From NCBI GenBank assembly GCA_948470875.1, contig CAOKQM010000008.1, forward strand, positions 1-43,530: a stretch of DNA of 43,530 nt, read 5' to 3'. Below the pieces are notes generated by a model, which searched no databases, was not told the origin of the DNA, and saw only the letters and a list, made by a program, of their open reading frames with translations. Below, one piece after another: positions 18,923-27,620 of the stretch. How positions within the stretch are numbered: position 1 is the first letter of the stretch; the number at the start of each line of letters is the position of its first letter. The position numbers and the translations under genes were made by a program. The DNA is from an uncultured Clostridium sp. (GTDB lineage: Bacteria; Bacillota; Clostridia; TANB77; CAG-508).

Positions 18923-20010
18923 AAAAAATATTGATTATCGCAAATCATGCGAGTGGATTGTATAAATTTAGAAAAGAATTATTGCAAGAATTGCTAAGTC
19001 AAAACATGGAAGTTTATGCAGCCTTACCAACTAATCATGAAAATGCCAAAAAAATTGAAGAATTGGGAGTTAAGTTAATAGCAACAAAATTAGATAGAAG
19101 AGGGATGAATCCAATTCGTGATTTCAAATTGATGTTGCAGTATTGGAAAATCACCAAACAAATCAAACCAGACATCATTTTAACGTATACCATTAAACCT
19201 AATATCTATGGTGGAATGGTGGCAAGAATTAGAAAAATACCGAATATTTGCACGATTACTGGTGTGGGAACTGCTTTTCAGAAAGACAATTTTGTGCGAA
19301 AATTTTTAGTCAAGCTTTACCAAATTGCCTTAAAAAATGCAAAATGTGTGTTTTTCCAAAATGCAAGCAATCAAGAATTGTTTACAAAATTACAAATTGT
19401 TGCTGGGAAAACGAAAATTGTGCCAGGTTCAGGTGTGAATTTGCAGGAAAATTGTTTTGAAAAATATCCTGAAAAAAAGGGATTAAAGTTTATATTTGTT
19501 GGCAGAATTATGAAAGAAAAAGGAATTTATGAGTTTTTAGAAATGGCAAAATACATAAAATCTCAAAATGAAAATGTGGTTTTTAAGGTGTATGGAGATT
19601 CGGAAGAAGAGGAAGCCAAAAACTTATTAGACCAATATGCACAAGAAAAGATAGTCGAATATGTTGGTTATCAAAATGAAATGCATAAAGCTTTTCAAGA
19701 GGCAAGTTGTTTGATTGTGCCATCGTATCATGAAGGAACATCAAATGTGATGTTAGAGGCTGCTGCAACAGGCAGACCAATCATTGCTTCAAATATTCCA
19801 GGTTGCAAAGAAATTATAAATCAAGGAGAAACTGGATTTGTGTTTGAAGTGAAAAATATAGCAGATTTAACGCAAAAAGTTCAGTGTTTTATCGATTTGT
19901 CAGAACAGGAAAAAATACAAATGGGGCAAAAAGCAAGAACAAAAGTAGAGCAAGAATTTGATCGAAAAATGGTAATAAATTCGTATTTAGAAGAAATAAA
20001 GGAGGATTAG
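18919..20010 (+). CDS. GT4-family glycosyltransferase, PglA-like
   Basis: A 363-residue GT-B transferase. The N-terminal domain begins IANHASGLYKFRKELLQELL; TGVGTAFQKDNF is the acceptor loop; the C-terminal donor domain has FIFVGRIMKEKGIYEFLEMA and the E-x7-E region IVPSYHEGTSNVMLEAAATG. It likely adds the second sugar to the undecaprenyl-linked bacillosamine made by the preceding enzymes. ATGA overlap with the upstream gene indicates translational coupling, so its yield may depend on the upstream recoding. Confidence 0.9.
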   Translation: MKKILIIANHASGLYKFRKELLQELLSQNMEVYAALPTNHENAKKIEELGVKLIATKLDRRGMNPIRDFKLMLQYWKITKQIKPDIILTYTIKPNIYGGMVARIRKIPNICTITGVGTAFQKDNFVRKFLVKLYQIALKNAKCVFFQNASNQELFTKLQIVAGKTKIVPGSGVNLQENCFEKYPEKKGLKFIFVGRIMKEKGIYEFLEMAKYIKSQNENVVFKVYGDSEEEEAKNLLDQYAQEKIVEYVGYQNEMHKAFQEASCLIVPSYHEGTSNVMLEAAATGRPIIASNIPGCKEIINQGETGFVFEVKNIADLTQKVQCFIDLSEQEKIQMGQKARTKVEQEFDRKMVINSYLEEIKED

Positions 20011-20013
20011 AAA

Positions 20014-21300
20014 ATGAGTGAATTTCAAGGAAAAATGGTTGTTGTTGGGTTAGGATATGTGGGATTGCCTTTGGCGGCAACTTTTGCCAAAAAAATACCA
20101 GTCATTGGATTTGATTGCAATCAAAAAAAGATAGAATTGTACAAAAAAGGGATTGATGTAACAAATGAAATTGGAAATGAAGAATTGGCGAAAACAACAA
20201 TTCAATTTACTACAAATCCAGAAGATATTAAGCAAGGCGATTTTGTAATTGTTGCGGTTCCAACTCCAATTGATGAACATCATAATCCAGATTTGACTCC
20301 AGTAATTGGAGCGAGCAAATTTGTTGGACAAAATTTGAAAAAGGGCGCGATTGTTGTGTATGAATCAACAGTATATCCAGGTGTAACAGAAGATGTTTGT
20401 AAGCCAATTTTGGAAAAAGAATCTGGTTTGACATGTGGAATTGATTTTAAAATTGGTTATTCGCCAGAAAGAATTAATCCAGGAGATAAAGTTCATCGTT
20501 TTGAATCCATTGTAAAAATCGTTTCTGGTATGGATGAAGAAACTTTGGAAAAAGTGGCAAATGTGTATGAAATTGCAGTAAAAGCAGGTGTGTATAAAGC
20601 GTCTTCTATCAAAGTGGCAGAGGCTGCCAAAGTGATTGAAAATTCACAAAGAGATATTAATATTGCTTTTGTGAATGAATTATCTATGATTTTTCATAAA
20701 ATTGGAATTGATACAAATGAAGTATTAGATGCAGCTGGAAGCAAATGGAATTTCTTGAATTTTAGACCAGGTTTAGTTGGTGGACATTGTATTGGAGTGG
20801 ATCCTTATTATTTGGCTTTCAAGGCAGAAGAGTTGGGATATCGACCAGAAGTAATTTTAGCAGGAAGAAGAATGAATGACAATATGGGAAAATATATTGC
20901 AGAAAGCATTGTGAAAACATTCATTAAAAATGATATTCCAGTAAAAAATGCAAAAATTTTGATAAAGGGAATTACCTTTAAAGAAAATGTGGCTGATGTC
21001 AGAAATTCGAAAGTAGTGGATATTATAAATGAATTAAAAGAATATGGCGTAGATGTTATGATTCAAGATTCATATGCGGAAAAAGAAGAAGTACAAAGAG
21101 AATATGGTTTAATCGTAACAGAAAATGTGGAAAAAGCGGATGCAATTGTTTTCGCAGTTGCGCATGATGAATACAGAAATATCACGATAGAGCAAATAAA
21201 AGAAGCACTAAAAGAGGAACGAAATTTAGTTTTTGATATTAAAGCAATGCTAAATAAAAAAGAATTAGAGCAAGGAGGCTTGAAAGTATGGAACTTGTAA
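20014..21300 (+). CDS. UDP-N-acetylhexosamine 6-dehydrogenase, TviB/WbpA-like
   Basis: NAD-dependent oxidation of C6 of a UDP-HexNAc to the uronic acid. The 428-residue protein has the NAD loop VVGLGYVGLPLAATFAKK at residue 9, the signature VAVPTPIDEHHNPDLTPV, the catalytic-cysteine motif GGHCIGVDPYYL (about 256), and ILIKGITFKENVADVRNSK near the C-terminal domain. The N-terminal FDCNQKKIELYKKGIDVTNE and RINPGDKVHRF are characteristic of TviB-type enzymes. RBS GGAGG. It overlaps the next gene by 13 bases. Four out-of-frame CGG, none in frame. Confidence 0.92.
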   Translation: MSEFQGKMVVVGLGYVGLPLAATFAKKIPVIGFDCNQKKIELYKKGIDVTNEIGNEELAKTTIQFTTNPEDIKQGDFVIVAVPTPIDEHHNPDLTPVIGASKFVGQNLKKGAIVVYESTVYPGVTEDVCKPILEKESGLTCGIDFKIGYSPERINPGDKVHRFESIVKIVSGMDEETLEKVANVYEIAVKAGVYKASSIKVAEAAKVIENSQRDINIAFVNELSMIFHKIGIDTNEVLDAAGSKWNFLNFRPGLVGGHCIGVDPYYLAFKAEELGYRPEVILAGRRMNDNMGKYIAESIVKTFIKNDIPVKNAKILIKGITFKENVADVRNSKVVDIINELKEYGVDVMIQDSYAEKEEVQREYGLIVTENVEKADAIVFAVAHDEYRNITIEQIKEALKEERNLVFDIKAMLNKKELEQGGLKVWNL

Positions 21301-22280
21301 AACCAGGTTACAAACATTTGGAATTTGAAAAAGAGTCACTATTTTTGATTACAGGAGTGGCTGGATTTATTGGTTCTAATTTGTTAGAAGCGATTTTAAA
21401 TTTAGGTTACAATGTAAGAGGAATGGATAACTTTTCAACAGGAAAAAAGGAAAATATAGAGGCTTTTTTGAGCCATCCCAATTTTGAATTCATAGAAGGC
21501 GATATTTGTGATTTGGAAACTTGCCGAAAAGCTTGTAAAGGTGTTTCGTATGTTTTGAATCAAGCAGCTTTGGGGTCTGTTCCCCGTTCTATGAAATTTC
21601 CTACTTTGTATACCCAAAATAATATTTTAGGAACGCATAATATGATGCAAGCAGCTACAGAGAATGGAGTTAAAAGGTTTGTATATGCTTCTTCTTCATC
21701 TGTGTATGGAGATAGCAAAGAGTTGCCTAAGAAAGAAGGAAACGAAGGAAATGTGTTATCACCTTATGCATTAACTAAAAAAGTGGATGAAGAATTGGCA
21801 AAACTTTATTTTGAAGTATTTGGTTTGAAAACAATTGGATTAAGATATTTTAATGTATTTGGTAAAAGACAAGATCCATTTTCAACTTATGCTGCTGTAA
21901 TTCCAATTTTTGTCAAAAAGATTTTGGACAAGGAAGCTCCTGTTATCAATGGAGATGGGCAAACCAGTCGAGATTTTACTTATATTGAAAATGTGATAGA
22001 AGCCAATTTAAAAGCTTGTTTGGCAGAAGAAGAAGCTTGTGGAAAAGCATATAATATTGCGTTTGGGCAAAGAGCTACCTTAAATGAGTTGTATAACCAA
22101 ATTGCGACTTTGCTAAAAAGTGAGATAAAACCAATTTATGGACCAGAAAGGGCAGGCGATATTAAACATTCTTTAGCTGATATTTCCAATACAAAAAAAT
22201 ACTTAAATTACAATCCAATGTATAGTATGAAACAAGGCTTAGAACTTGCAATTGATTGGTATCAAGAATATTTGAAGTAG
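21288..22280 (+). CDS. UDP-GlcNAc(A) C4-epimerase, TviC/WbpP-like
   Basis: SDR-family sugar epimerase of 330 residues. NAD-binding GVAGFIGSNLLEAIL at about residue 23, catalytic SSSSVYGDS and SPYALTKK (YxxxK). AALGSVPRSMKFPTLYTQNN and NVFGKRQDPFSTYAAVIP are typical of the TviC/WbpP group. Start ATG 21288 sits inside the previous gene with AGGAGG in front. With the TviB-like enzyme it would supply a GalNAc uronic acid as in Vi-type capsules; the sugar is inferred. Confidence 0.9.
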   Translation: MELVKPGYKHLEFEKESLFLITGVAGFIGSNLLEAILNLGYNVRGMDNFSTGKKENIEAFLSHPNFEFIEGDICDLETCRKACKGVSYVLNQAALGSVPRSMKFPTLYTQNNILGTHNMMQAATENGVKRFVYASSSSVYGDSKELPKKEGNEGNVLSPYALTKKVDEELAKLYFEVFGLKTIGLRYFNVFGKRQDPFSTYAAVIPIFVKKILDKEAPVINGDGQTSRDFTYIENVIEANLKACLAEEEACGKAYNIAFGQRATLNELYNQIATLLKSEIKPIYGPERAGDIKHSLADISNTKKYLNYNPMYSMKQGLELAIDWYQEYLK

Positions 22281-22289
22281 GAGAAAAAG

Positions 22290-22865
22290 ATGAAACATAA
22301 AACAGGAAGAAATCAATTTCAGAAACATAAAAAACTGATACAAGGTTTGGCAAAAATTATGAGAGTTTTTCCAAAAAGGATAAGAAAGTTTTTTCTGAAT
22401 TTTGTGAGGAATTGGAATTCTGCTTTTGGGATTTTACTACGTTATTGTTTACTAAAAACGCTTGCTAAAAGTGTGGGAGAAAATGTTTTTATAGGAACGA
22501 ATATTGAATGGAAAGGTTTGGAGAATTTAAGAATAGGAGATAATGTTAGTATTCATAAAGATTGTTATATAGATGCAAGTGGTGGTTTAGAGATTGGAAA
22601 GGATGTTTCTATTGCACATAATACAAGTATCATAACATCGAATCACACTTGGGAAAATGCAGATTTGCCAATCAAATATAATCCTGTTAAACAAAATAGA
22701 ATTGTGATTTCGAATGATGTTTGGATTGGTTGTCAAAGTGTTATTTTAGCAGGTGTAACAATCCATTCCAGAGTTGTGGTAGCAGCAGGCTCTGTTGTAA
22801 CAAAGACTGTCGAAAAAAATACAGTTGTGGGAGGGATTCCTGCCAAAGAAATTAAGAAAATTTAG
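22290..22865 (+). CDS. Hexapeptide-repeat acetyltransferase
   Basis: A 191-residue left-handed beta-helix acetyltransferase of the maltose/galactoside acetyltransferase type. The basic N-terminus is followed by repeats: IGDNVSIHKDCYID, IGKDVSIAHNTSIITSNH (with the catalytic-type histidine), and VWIGCQSVILAGVTIH, ending AGSVVTKTVEKNTVVGGIPA. Probably O-acetylates a sugar of the exported glycan. Ten bases after the epimerase stop with GGAG in front. Confidence 0.87.
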   Translation: MKHKTGRNQFQKHKKLIQGLAKIMRVFPKRIRKFFLNFVRNWNSAFGILLRYCLLKTLAKSVGENVFIGTNIEWKGLENLRIGDNVSIHKDCYIDASGGLEIGKDVSIAHNTSIITSNHTWENADLPIKYNPVKQNRIVISNDVWIGCQSVILAGVTIHSRVVVAAGSVVTKTVEKNTVVGGIPAKEIKKI

Positions 22866-22873
22866 GAGAGAAT

Positions 22874-24262
22874 ATGATTTTTTCAGTTGTGATAGTTTTA
22901 GAAATTTTATTGTCCTATCTTGTTAAAACTTTTTGGGGATTAAGTAACATAACTCAATTTTTGTTAGTTTGCATAAATACTGTAATATTCTTATTTTTGA
23001 TGAATAAAAATCAGAAAATGACCAAACGACAAAAAATAATTTTAATTTTAGCATTATTGACTAGAATAGGACTTTTATTAGTGGATGAATTCATTCACAG
23101 AATTCCATTTAATTCAGGAGATGCTGACCGATTTGATGAAATGGCAACCCAAATTGCAAATGATATGGGGCTATTGAAATCAGAGGAATATTTGTATGGT
23201 GGCATGTATTCAAAATTACTTGGCATTTTGTATTATGCAATGGGAAATGCAAGATTTTTTGCACAAAGCATCAATGTATTTTTGGGAATGGGAACTATTT
23301 ATTTGCTTTTCTATTTATTGAATACAAGAAAATTTAAAATGCAAAAAGTAGAATTATTTTTGGAAATATTGATTGCATTTTTTCCATTTACAATTTTATT
23401 TTCAATTTGTTTATTAAGAGAATCCATTATGATATTTTTAATCATATTTTCTCTGAAAACATGTATCGATTACATAGAAAGCAAAAAGGTTTATCCAATA
23501 TTAATTAGTTTTGTGAGTGTTATATTAGCCACAACTTTTCATTCTGGAAATATTTTTATAATCGTTGGCTATGTTTTGATTTTTTCTTTTTATGAGCAGG
23601 AAGAAAAAAAGTTTGGGGCAAGTTTTAAAAATATTATGAAATGTTTTGTAGTAACATGCATTATTATTGCGATTAATATGATGTTTTCAAATGTATTAGC
23701 TAATAAATTTACAAGGCAAATAAAAAATAATAACAAAATAGAAAATCAAGTTGATACAGCACATGGATCTATAACACAAACAACGCATGAAATGAAGCAA
23801 ACACAAAAACAATCTAAGTTTCAAATGATTTTAAAAAACAATCCAATTACCAAAGCAATTGAAACAACAGCTAGAGGAGATTCTGCGTATATTGGAGGAA
23901 GGACTGTCAATAATTTTGCACAATTTGTTTTATATTCGATGGAGAAAGTGTTTTATTTTATGTTTTCCCCATTACCATGGGATTGGAGAGGGCTAACCGA
24001 TGCGTTGGTATTTTTGATGGATAGTATGTTGTATATCATATTTTTAATCGATACCTTGTTTCATATAAGGAAACAAAATAAGACCAATGGATTGATTTTA
24101 CTGTTTTTAGTATTTGGAATTGCATTATCCATTGCGTTATACAGCATAGGAACCTTTAATGCAGGAACAGCTTTAAGACATAGACATAAATTCTTATATT
24201 ATATCATTATATTAAATGTTTTAACTCATACCAAAAAAGAAAGTGAGGAAATGAATGCGTAA
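22874..24262 (+). CDS. Multispan membrane protein, probable glycan polymerase
   Basis: A 462-residue protein with about ten hydrophobic segments and a hydrophilic loop at about residues 275-325 rich in N, Q, K and T. Features such as FNSGDADRFDEMATQIAND near residue 75 and ICLLRESIMIFLIIFSLKTC (an arginine-glutamate pair at a helix edge) resemble EpsG/Wzy-like polymerases. Position next to a Wzx-like flippase supports a Wzy role. No motif proves it. It overlaps the next gene by eight bases. Confidence 0.65.
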   Translation: MIFSVVIVLEILLSYLVKTFWGLSNITQFLLVCINTVIFLFLMNKNQKMTKRQKIILILALLTRIGLLLVDEFIHRIPFNSGDADRFDEMATQIANDMGLLKSEEYLYGGMYSKLLGILYYAMGNARFFAQSINVFLGMGTIYLLFYLLNTRKFKMQKVELFLEILIAFFPFTILFSICLLRESIMIFLIIFSLKTCIDYIESKKVYPILISFVSVILATTFHSGNIFIIVGYVLIFSFYEQEEKKFGASFKNIMKCFVVTCIIIAINMMFSNVLANKFTRQIKNNNKIENQVDTAHGSITQTTHEMKQTQKQSKFQMILKNNPITKAIETTARGDSAYIGGRTVNNFAQFVLYSMEKVFYFMFSPLPWDWRGLTDALVFLMDSMLYIIFLIDTLFHIRKQNKTNGLILLFLVFGIALSIALYSIGTFNAGTALRHRHKFLYYIIILNVLTHTKKESEEMNA

Positions 24263-25811
24263 AGAAAATTCTATCATTAATTTGATTTATGCGTATGTTG
24301 GGCAAATATTTGGTGTTATCATTAGTTTTGTTGCTAGAATTGTTTTTATTAAGTGTTTGAATTCTGAATATTTGGGGCTTAACAGTTTATTTACGGATAT
24401 TATTACTTTTTTGTCATTTGCAGAACTTGGTATTGGTTCTGCAATGACATTTAGTTTATATGAGCCATTGGCTAAAAACGATACACAAAAAATAAAATCC
24501 CTTATGAATTTATATAAAATAGCTTATCGAACCATTGGAAGTTTAGTATTCATAATTGGTATGATTTTATTGCCATTTTTGCCACATTTCATCAAAGAAA
24601 TGCCAGCTACGATTTCGAATATTCAATTGTATTATGCTTTATTTGTGGTAAATTCTGCGGTTTCCTATTTTTATTCGTATAAAAGATCATTGGTGATTTG
24701 TGATCAAAAAAGATATATTGCAACATTTTACCGATATTTATTTTACTTTTTAGTGAATTTATCTCAAATTATTTTATTGTGGTTTACCAGAAATTATCTA
24801 GTATTTTTAGTTTGCCAAATTGTATTTACCATTTTCGAAAATATTGCCATTTCACGTAAAGCAGAAAAAATGTATCCATTTTTGAAAGAAAAGCAAATAA
24901 TTCCACTAGATAAAAATAGCCAGAAAAAAATAAAAAGAGATATTGGAGCTGCCTTTTACAACCGAGTTGGAGCCTTAATTATAAAAACAACAGATTCGCT
25001 TGTGATTTCTAAATTTTTAGGAGTTGTAGCACTTGGCATGTACTCTAATTATAGCATGATTGTGACCTCCTTAAATACCATTATTAATCAGATATTCACA
25101 GCTATTACAGCAAGTGTAGGCAATTTTGCTGTTACGGAATCACCAGAAAAATTAAAAAAATTATTTGACAGAATCTATTTTATTAATTTTGTTATTTATG
25201 GTATTATTAGTGTGTGTTTGTTTAACGTTACCAATGTTTTTATGAAAATTTGGCTAGGAAATGATTTTTTATTAGATATCAAAATCGTAATGGCAATTGT
25301 TATCAGTTTTTACATAGCTGGAATTAGAGTTTCTATCATCACATTTAAAGATGCATTAGGGTTATATTGGCAAGATAAATATCGCCCAATTATCACTGCT
25401 TTGGTAAATTTAATTGTCTCTGTTTTCTTGGTAACCAAAATAGGAATTTTAGGAACTGTGTTAGGAACGATTATTAGTTATCTTTGTGTAGATTTAATGA
25501 TTGAACCATATTTTTTATACAAATATACCTTAAAAGCGCCACTTAAAGAGTATTATATCAATTATTTCAAATATTTTGTGATTGTAATGACTTTAGGAAT
25601 GGGAAGTTATTGGTGTTTTAGCTTTTTAGAAATAGAAAATGCAATCTTTGAATTTTTGTTAAAAGGAATGGGAAGTGTTGTTTTATCATGTGTAGCCATT
25701 ATTTTATTATTTTACAAAACAGATGGCTTCCAATATTTATTAGATACCATAAAAGTTGCTGCTGAAATGATGCTCAAAAAAATAAAAAGAGTAAAGGAAA
25801 AAGAAACATGA
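24255..25811 (+). CDS. Wzx-type oligosaccharide flippase
   Basis: A 518-residue membrane protein with about 12-14 segments, MOP-superfamily. The N-terminus (NLIYAYVGQIFGVIISFVAR, LNSEYLGLNSLFTDIITFLS, FAELGIGSAMTFSLYEPLA) is typical of polysaccharide flippases from Gram-positive capsule loci. It probably flips the lipid-linked repeat unit made by the upstream enzymes. Overlaps both neighbours by a few bases (ATGA at 25808). Three out-of-frame CGG, none in frame. Confidence 0.9.
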   Translation: MRKENSIINLIYAYVGQIFGVIISFVARIVFIKCLNSEYLGLNSLFTDIITFLSFAELGIGSAMTFSLYEPLAKNDTQKIKSLMNLYKIAYRTIGSLVFIIGMILLPFLPHFIKEMPATISNIQLYYALFVVNSAVSYFYSYKRSLVICDQKRYIATFYRYLFYFLVNLSQIILLWFTRNYLVFLVCQIVFTIFENIAISRKAEKMYPFLKEKQIIPLDKNSQKKIKRDIGAAFYNRVGALIIKTTDSLVISKFLGVVALGMYSNYSMIVTSLNTIINQIFTAITASVGNFAVTESPEKLKKLFDRIYFINFVIYGIISVCLFNVTNVFMKIWLGNDFLLDIKIVMAIVISFYIAGIRVSIITFKDALGLYWQDKYRPIITALVNLIVSVFLVTKIGILGTVLGTIISYLCVDLMIEPYFLYKYTLKAPLKEYYINYFKYFVIVMTLGMGSYWCFSFLEIENAIFEFLLKGMGSVVLSCVAIILLFYKTDGFQYLLDTIKVAAEMMLKKIKRVKEKET

Positions 25812-26839
25812 TTTTCAAAATAATTTTATGTATTTTGGTTTTAATTCTAATGCCAATTTTATTAGGTCTGTATTTTATAAAAGCCAATGGCTCTGAAAAA
25901 AACAATCTTTTATTTGCTTTTATCATGGGCTATTTGGTGGAATTTGCCGTATTTCAAATCATGGCAGTTCCTATGATTTTTATGCATTGCCAATTTACGA
26001 CTCTTTTGTATGCCTGGACAGCAGTAATGGTACTATTTTGTATTGTATCCATTTTTTTGAATCGAAAAGATTTTCAAAAAGCAAGCAAAGTTTTTTGGCA
26101 AAACTTAAAAACATTACCGAAACTATCAGTGATTGCCATAGTTTTGATTGGTTTGCAACTATATGTTCCATTTGCCTTTATGTACCTAAACAACGATGAT
26201 TCACAATATGTTGCCATGTCAACAACTGCGATTCATACCAATACATTAATGGATTATATAGCTTATACAGGAGCCAAATATACAAATGTTCCAGCCAAAC
26301 GTGCGTTATCCCCATTTCAATTATACCTAGCAGTAATGGGAGAATTGGTTCAAATAGAACCAGCCATTTTTGCTCATACTGTTTTTCCAATGGTGTTGAT
26401 TTTTATGGGATATTTGGTGTATATTTTTATCGCTAAGAAAATTTTAAAATTAAAACCAGACCAAGTTGCATTATTTTTAATTTTCATTAGTGTGATTAAC
26501 ATATTTGGGGATTATTCTGAATACACGCAATTTACTTTTTTCCTTAAACGTGTTTGGCAGGGAAAAGCACTTGTTGCAGGCATTTTTGTGCCACTGGCAT
26601 TTTTGTTGTTTTTTGATGGGATGAAACAAAATCAAAAAAAGGATTGGTTGGCTCTTTTATTACTAATGTTTTCAGCAGCGTTAGCTTCTACTATGGGAGA
26701 TATTATTCTTCCTATTACACTTGGGCTGCTAAGTTTATTGTTTGCAATAAAGAATCGAAAAATTAGTTATTTTGTAAAATCAGCCATTTGTTGCTTGCCA
26801 TGTATTGTGTATGCATTAATTTATTTTTGTTTGAAATAG
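25808..26839 (+). CDS. Multispan membrane protein of the glycan locus (DUF6077-like?)
   Basis: A 343-residue protein with about nine hydrophobic segments, starting IILCILVLILMPILLGLYF. A loop at about 130-175 (YLNNDDSQYVAMSTTAIHTN) resembles the acidic first loop of GT-C-type membrane glycosyltransferases and of DUF6077 proteins. It ends inside a helix (CIVYALIYFCLK), which is unusual and could mean that it and the next gene are halves of a split protein. There is no CGG at the junction and the next gene has its own RBS, so I treat them as separate genes. Confidence 0.62.
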   Translation: MIFKIILCILVLILMPILLGLYFIKANGSEKNNLLFAFIMGYLVEFAVFQIMAVPMIFMHCQFTTLLYAWTAVMVLFCIVSIFLNRKDFQKASKVFWQNLKTLPKLSVIAIVLIGLQLYVPFAFMYLNNDDSQYVAMSTTAIHTNTLMDYIAYTGAKYTNVPAKRALSPFQLYLAVMGELVQIEPAIFAHTVFPMVLIFMGYLVYIFIAKKILKLKPDQVALFLIFISVINIFGDYSEYTQFTFFLKRVWQGKALVAGIFVPLAFLLFFDGMKQNQKKDWLALLLLMFSAALASTMGDIILPITLGLLSLLFAIKNRKISYFVKSAICCLPCIVYALIYFCLK

Positions 26840-26850
26840 GAGAAAAGCAA

Positions 26851-27606
26851 ATGTTAAATGAAATTTTAGAAATCATTCAATTTTCGTTTCAGAATTATCA
26901 AGGAACAGGCATGTATTTGGCATTATTTTTTGTAGCAATGGTATATCTTTACTTAAAAGAAAACGATAGCGATAAAAAAATATTATTGGTTTATTTTCCA
27001 ATTTTAGTATTGTGTATCATCTTAAATCCAATGCTTGGTATGTTTTTGATAAAAGGTTTAGAACGACTGACGTATGTAAGATTATTTTGGATTTTACCAA
27101 TGGGAATTGGAATGGCTTATACTATGACAAAAATCGTAGAGCCAATTAGACCAAGATGGAAAAAACTGATGATTTCGCTTGCTTTTATTTGGATTATTAT
27201 ACTAAGTGGAAAATGTGTTTATCGCTCAGAAAATTATGCGCTTGTTCACAATTCTTATAAATTGCCAGATGAAGTAGTAGAAATTGTAAGGCTTATTTCA
27301 GAAGATGAAAAACAGGTAAAAAAAGTAATGTTACCAGAAACATTGGTTTCTTATATAAGGCAAATCGATGCGAGTATTGAATTATATTATGGCAGAAAAA
27401 GTACAGAAAATTATGATGATATAGCCATTTTGCAAGATTTGAAAAATGGAGAAGTCGAAAAAGTAGCATCAACTTGTAAAAAAGCTCACTGCAATTATAT
27501 TATTTTTAGTCAATATACGCCATTAAAAGGCAATATGGAAGAGTTTGGCTATGCTTTATATGCACAAACTCAAAATTATGTGATTTATGTTTTGCAAGAA
27601 AATTAA
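26851..27606 (+). CDS. Membrane protein with C-terminal soluble domain, partner of the preceding gene
   Basis: A 251-residue protein from ATG 26851, preceded by GGAGAA. About four hydrophobic segments in residues 20-120 (LALFFVAMVYLYL, ILLVYFPILVLCIILNPMLG, LAFIWIIILSGK), then a soluble C-terminal part of about 120 residues (VMLPETLVSYIRQIDASIEL, CNYIIFSQYTPLKG). The layout resembles the C-terminal half of long GT-C-like membrane proteins. Twelve bases downstream of the previous stop. Function unknown; last gene of the glycan locus. Confidence 0.62.
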   Translation: MLNEILEIIQFSFQNYQGTGMYLALFFVAMVYLYLKENDSDKKILLVYFPILVLCIILNPMLGMFLIKGLERLTYVRLFWILPMGIGMAYTMTKIVEPIRPRWKKLMISLAFIWIIILSGKCVYRSENYALVHNSYKLPDEVVEIVRLISEDEKQVKKVMLPETLVSYIRQIDASIELYYGRKSTENYDDIAILQDLKNGEVEKVASTCKKAHCNYIIFSQYTPLKGNMEEFGYALYAQTQNYVIYVLQEN

Positions 27607-27620
27607 AAAAGGAGGAAATT

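Noticed and set aside
26788..26851. A ninth frameshift between the two membrane genes at 25808 and 26851
   Set aside because: There is no CGG at the junction, the frame relation is not +1, and the second gene has its own ATG with GGAGAA in front. Treated as two genes.
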